Below, piece after piece: positions 62,859-64,000 of a stretch of 64,000 bases of DNA. The translations under genes were made by a program, and so were the position numbers. Within the stretch, counting starts at the first letter, position 1, and each line of letters begins with the position of its first letter. The stretch is from Bacteroidota bacterium. GTDB taxonomy: Bacteria > Bacteroidota > Bacteroidia > 2-12-FULL-35-15. The stretch is taken from contig JAOQAG010000041.1 in the NCBI GenBank assembly GCA_025963715.1, positions 62,001 through 126,000 on the forward strand, written 5' to 3'. The notes beneath the pieces are model-generated. The model searched no databases, was not told the DNA's origin, and worked only from the letters and a program-made list of their open reading frames with translations.

Positions 62859-64000
62859 TTAATCTTCAGCAAGTACGATCACTTTATCGTTTTCGCCCAA
62901 TGTGATTTTTGCAGATTTTACAGGATTTACCACCACGCCATACGCTTTCTCCGGATTTTTTGCCTGCGAATGAATTCGGTAACCGATAGCGGTTTCTCCC
63001 CTGTTGGCAGCAGATTCCATGATGGTATAAAAATTCAGCGCATTACCCGGTTGTACATAATCTTTGGCCGGGCGTAAATAAATCTCCGATCCTTCGGCAG
63101 CAAATAACGTAGAAAATACTTTTTGTAAATGCTTGTTTTCCGATAATTGCGAAAGCATCAGGCTGATCAGTTTATCGCTTACAATAAAATCATCGGCCTT
63201 TGTAACCTCTGCCAGTTCACGGTTTCGTACATCCAGCATTTCGCTTACAATACTGATGTCTTTTTTATTCGTATCCGAAATGTTGCGTAAATGCAGCAGT
63301 GTGATCAGCGTTTTTGCATCCGCATCCTGCATTTCCATGTTGGTATAACATAAAATAATAATGTGATTGTATGTTGCAATATCCAGTGATAACAACACCG
63401 CTTTCTCCGTAGTGTTGGCCTTTTTGAATGTTACACCAATATTTGTAAGCGTTTTTTTTAATTCGTTCAGCTCCTCGCCGATCGTTGCATTCTCCGCAAC
63501 AACAAGCACTTCCGAACCGGCAGAAACATAATTGTCCAGTTCCTTAATGATCGAATTTCCTTTTTCATTCCAGCCCAGGATCAGTGTTTTTTCTTTTTCG
63601 GATGTTTTTTCGGTCTTCGCCAGCACCGCTTTCAGCTCCAGCTCAAATGTGCTTTTCCCGGATAACCGGATCGTATCATCGTCCTCCGAAATAGCAATCA
63701 CCTGGTCGCCTTTATCCAGTATTTTATTCATTGCCGGATTGATCGACACATCGCCGTTTGCATGAAAAAGGCCCATGATCGCAGAATTTTCGTACGCAAA
63801 CAACGCGTCTTTATACGTTTTGCCGTAGAGAGATGGCTCGTCTCTAAAATAAATTTCGGCGCCGTCAAAATCAAGCAGCTCGGTGTATACCACGCTCAAG
63901 CCCGACTGGCGGCATGTTTGCGCGGTAACACGTGCGATCAGATCGCCGGCAAGCACCAATACCGCTTCATCTCCACCAACCAGCTCAGCTGCTTCCATAT
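62859..64000 (-). CDS. CASTOR/POLLUX-type ion channel, C-terminal part (5' partial)
   Basis: About 380 residues visible; the frame is still open at the window edge, and the first visible Met (63998) is probably internal. Two RCK/TrkA-N-like modules: one with EKTLILGWNEKGNSIIKELD (Rossmann) and an earlier VGGDEAVLVLAGDLIARVTA block, as in CASTOR/POLLUX-related putative ion channels. The missing N-terminus should hold the transmembrane pore. The C-terminal ~80 residues resemble a TrkA-C domain. Inner membrane, cation conductance inferred from the family. Confidence 0.82.
   Translation of the reverse strand, partial: MEAAELVGGDEAVLVLAGDLIARVTAQTCRQSGLSVVYTELLDFDGAEIYFRDEPSLYGKTYKDALFAYENSAIMGLFHANGDVSINPAMNKILDKGDQVIAISEDDDTIRLSGKSTFELELKAVLAKTEKTSEKEKTLILGWNEKGNSIIKELDNYVSAGSEVLVVAENATIGEELNELKKTLTNIGVTFKKANTTEKAVLLSLDIATYNHIIILCYTNMEMQDADAKTLITLLHLRNISDTNKKDISIVSEMLDVRNRELAEVTKADDFIVSDKLISLMLSQLSENKHLQKVFSTLFAAEGSEIYLRPAKDYVQPGNALNFYTIMESAANRGETAIGYRIHSQAKNPEKAYGVVVNPVKSAKITLGENDKVIVLAED

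Overview
The window looks like a chromosomal segment of a Bacteroidota bacterium (class Bacteroidia, gliding/T9SS-type lineage; I cannot place it more finely). The reasons are a full-length sprA, at least seven secreted proteins with C-terminal type IX secretion (T9SS) sorting domains of the 'YPNP' type, PorT-like, Omp28 and DUF6029 envelope proteins, and promoters of the Bacteroidota form TTG-N20-TAnnTTTG. I see no rRNA, tRNA, CRISPR array, prophage or plasmid backbone. Most genes are ordinary core genes; the unusual content lies between them.

Layout. 1-2.6 kb: two convergent T9SS cargo genes (FG-GAP/VCBS protein, Kelch protein) sharing a terminator. 2.9-7.6 kb: SUF iron-sulfur operon (A-type carrier, sufB, sufC, sufD) with a palindromic operator at its promoter and a four-helix-bundle gene wedged between sufB and sufC. 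7.8-18.4 kb: housekeeping genes (Ig-like lipoprotein, free-Met-sulfoxide reductase, comF, coiled-coil membrane protein, ruvB, AI-2E/PerM permease, holin-like pair, queG, ubiX, PorT-like barrel). 18.8-23.9 kb: leftward envelope cluster (Omp28, DUF6029 barrel, TlpA thioredoxin, Omp28-T9SS). 24.1-29.1 kb: a helical-repeat protein, two T9SS cargo proteins and a sirtuin. 29.2-41.2 kb: maeB-ruvA-sprA-gcvH-vanZ-elaA, a gene order I recall around sprA in other gliding Bacteroidota. 41.4-46.9 kb: T9SS adhesin-like protein and a cysC-cysD-cysN sulfate activation operon split by a GxxExxY gene. 47.3-52.9 kb: deoC, two aldehyde dehydrogenase-family genes and cysQ, split by a REP-associated transposase (RAYT) and a second GxxExxY gene. 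53-61.7 kb: T9SS protein, gmd and fcl (GDP-fucose), two Wzi/RemB-like barrels flanking a WecA-type transferase. 61.7-64 kb: ORF6N protein, small lipoprotein, and the C-terminal part of a CASTOR/POLLUX-type channel.

Main finding. Four small genes (four-helix bundle/23S-IVS family, two GxxExxY, one RAYT) each sit inside an otherwise coherent operon and are each bracketed by repeats. For three of them the repeats are inverted. In those three the repeat block starts at the base right after the upstream gene's stop codon, and in the suf case it ends one base before the next start codon. Arm sequences differ between cassettes, and arm-like 'phrases' also occur alone in other intergenic spacers. Two of the four cassettes carry tandem, decayed copies of the 3' end of their own gene. 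This suggests a class of operon-spacer cassettes comparable in architecture to the intervening sequences of 23S rRNA genes. Several unrelated palindromic repeat families (perfect 27-bp and 39-bp arms) also fill the spacers.
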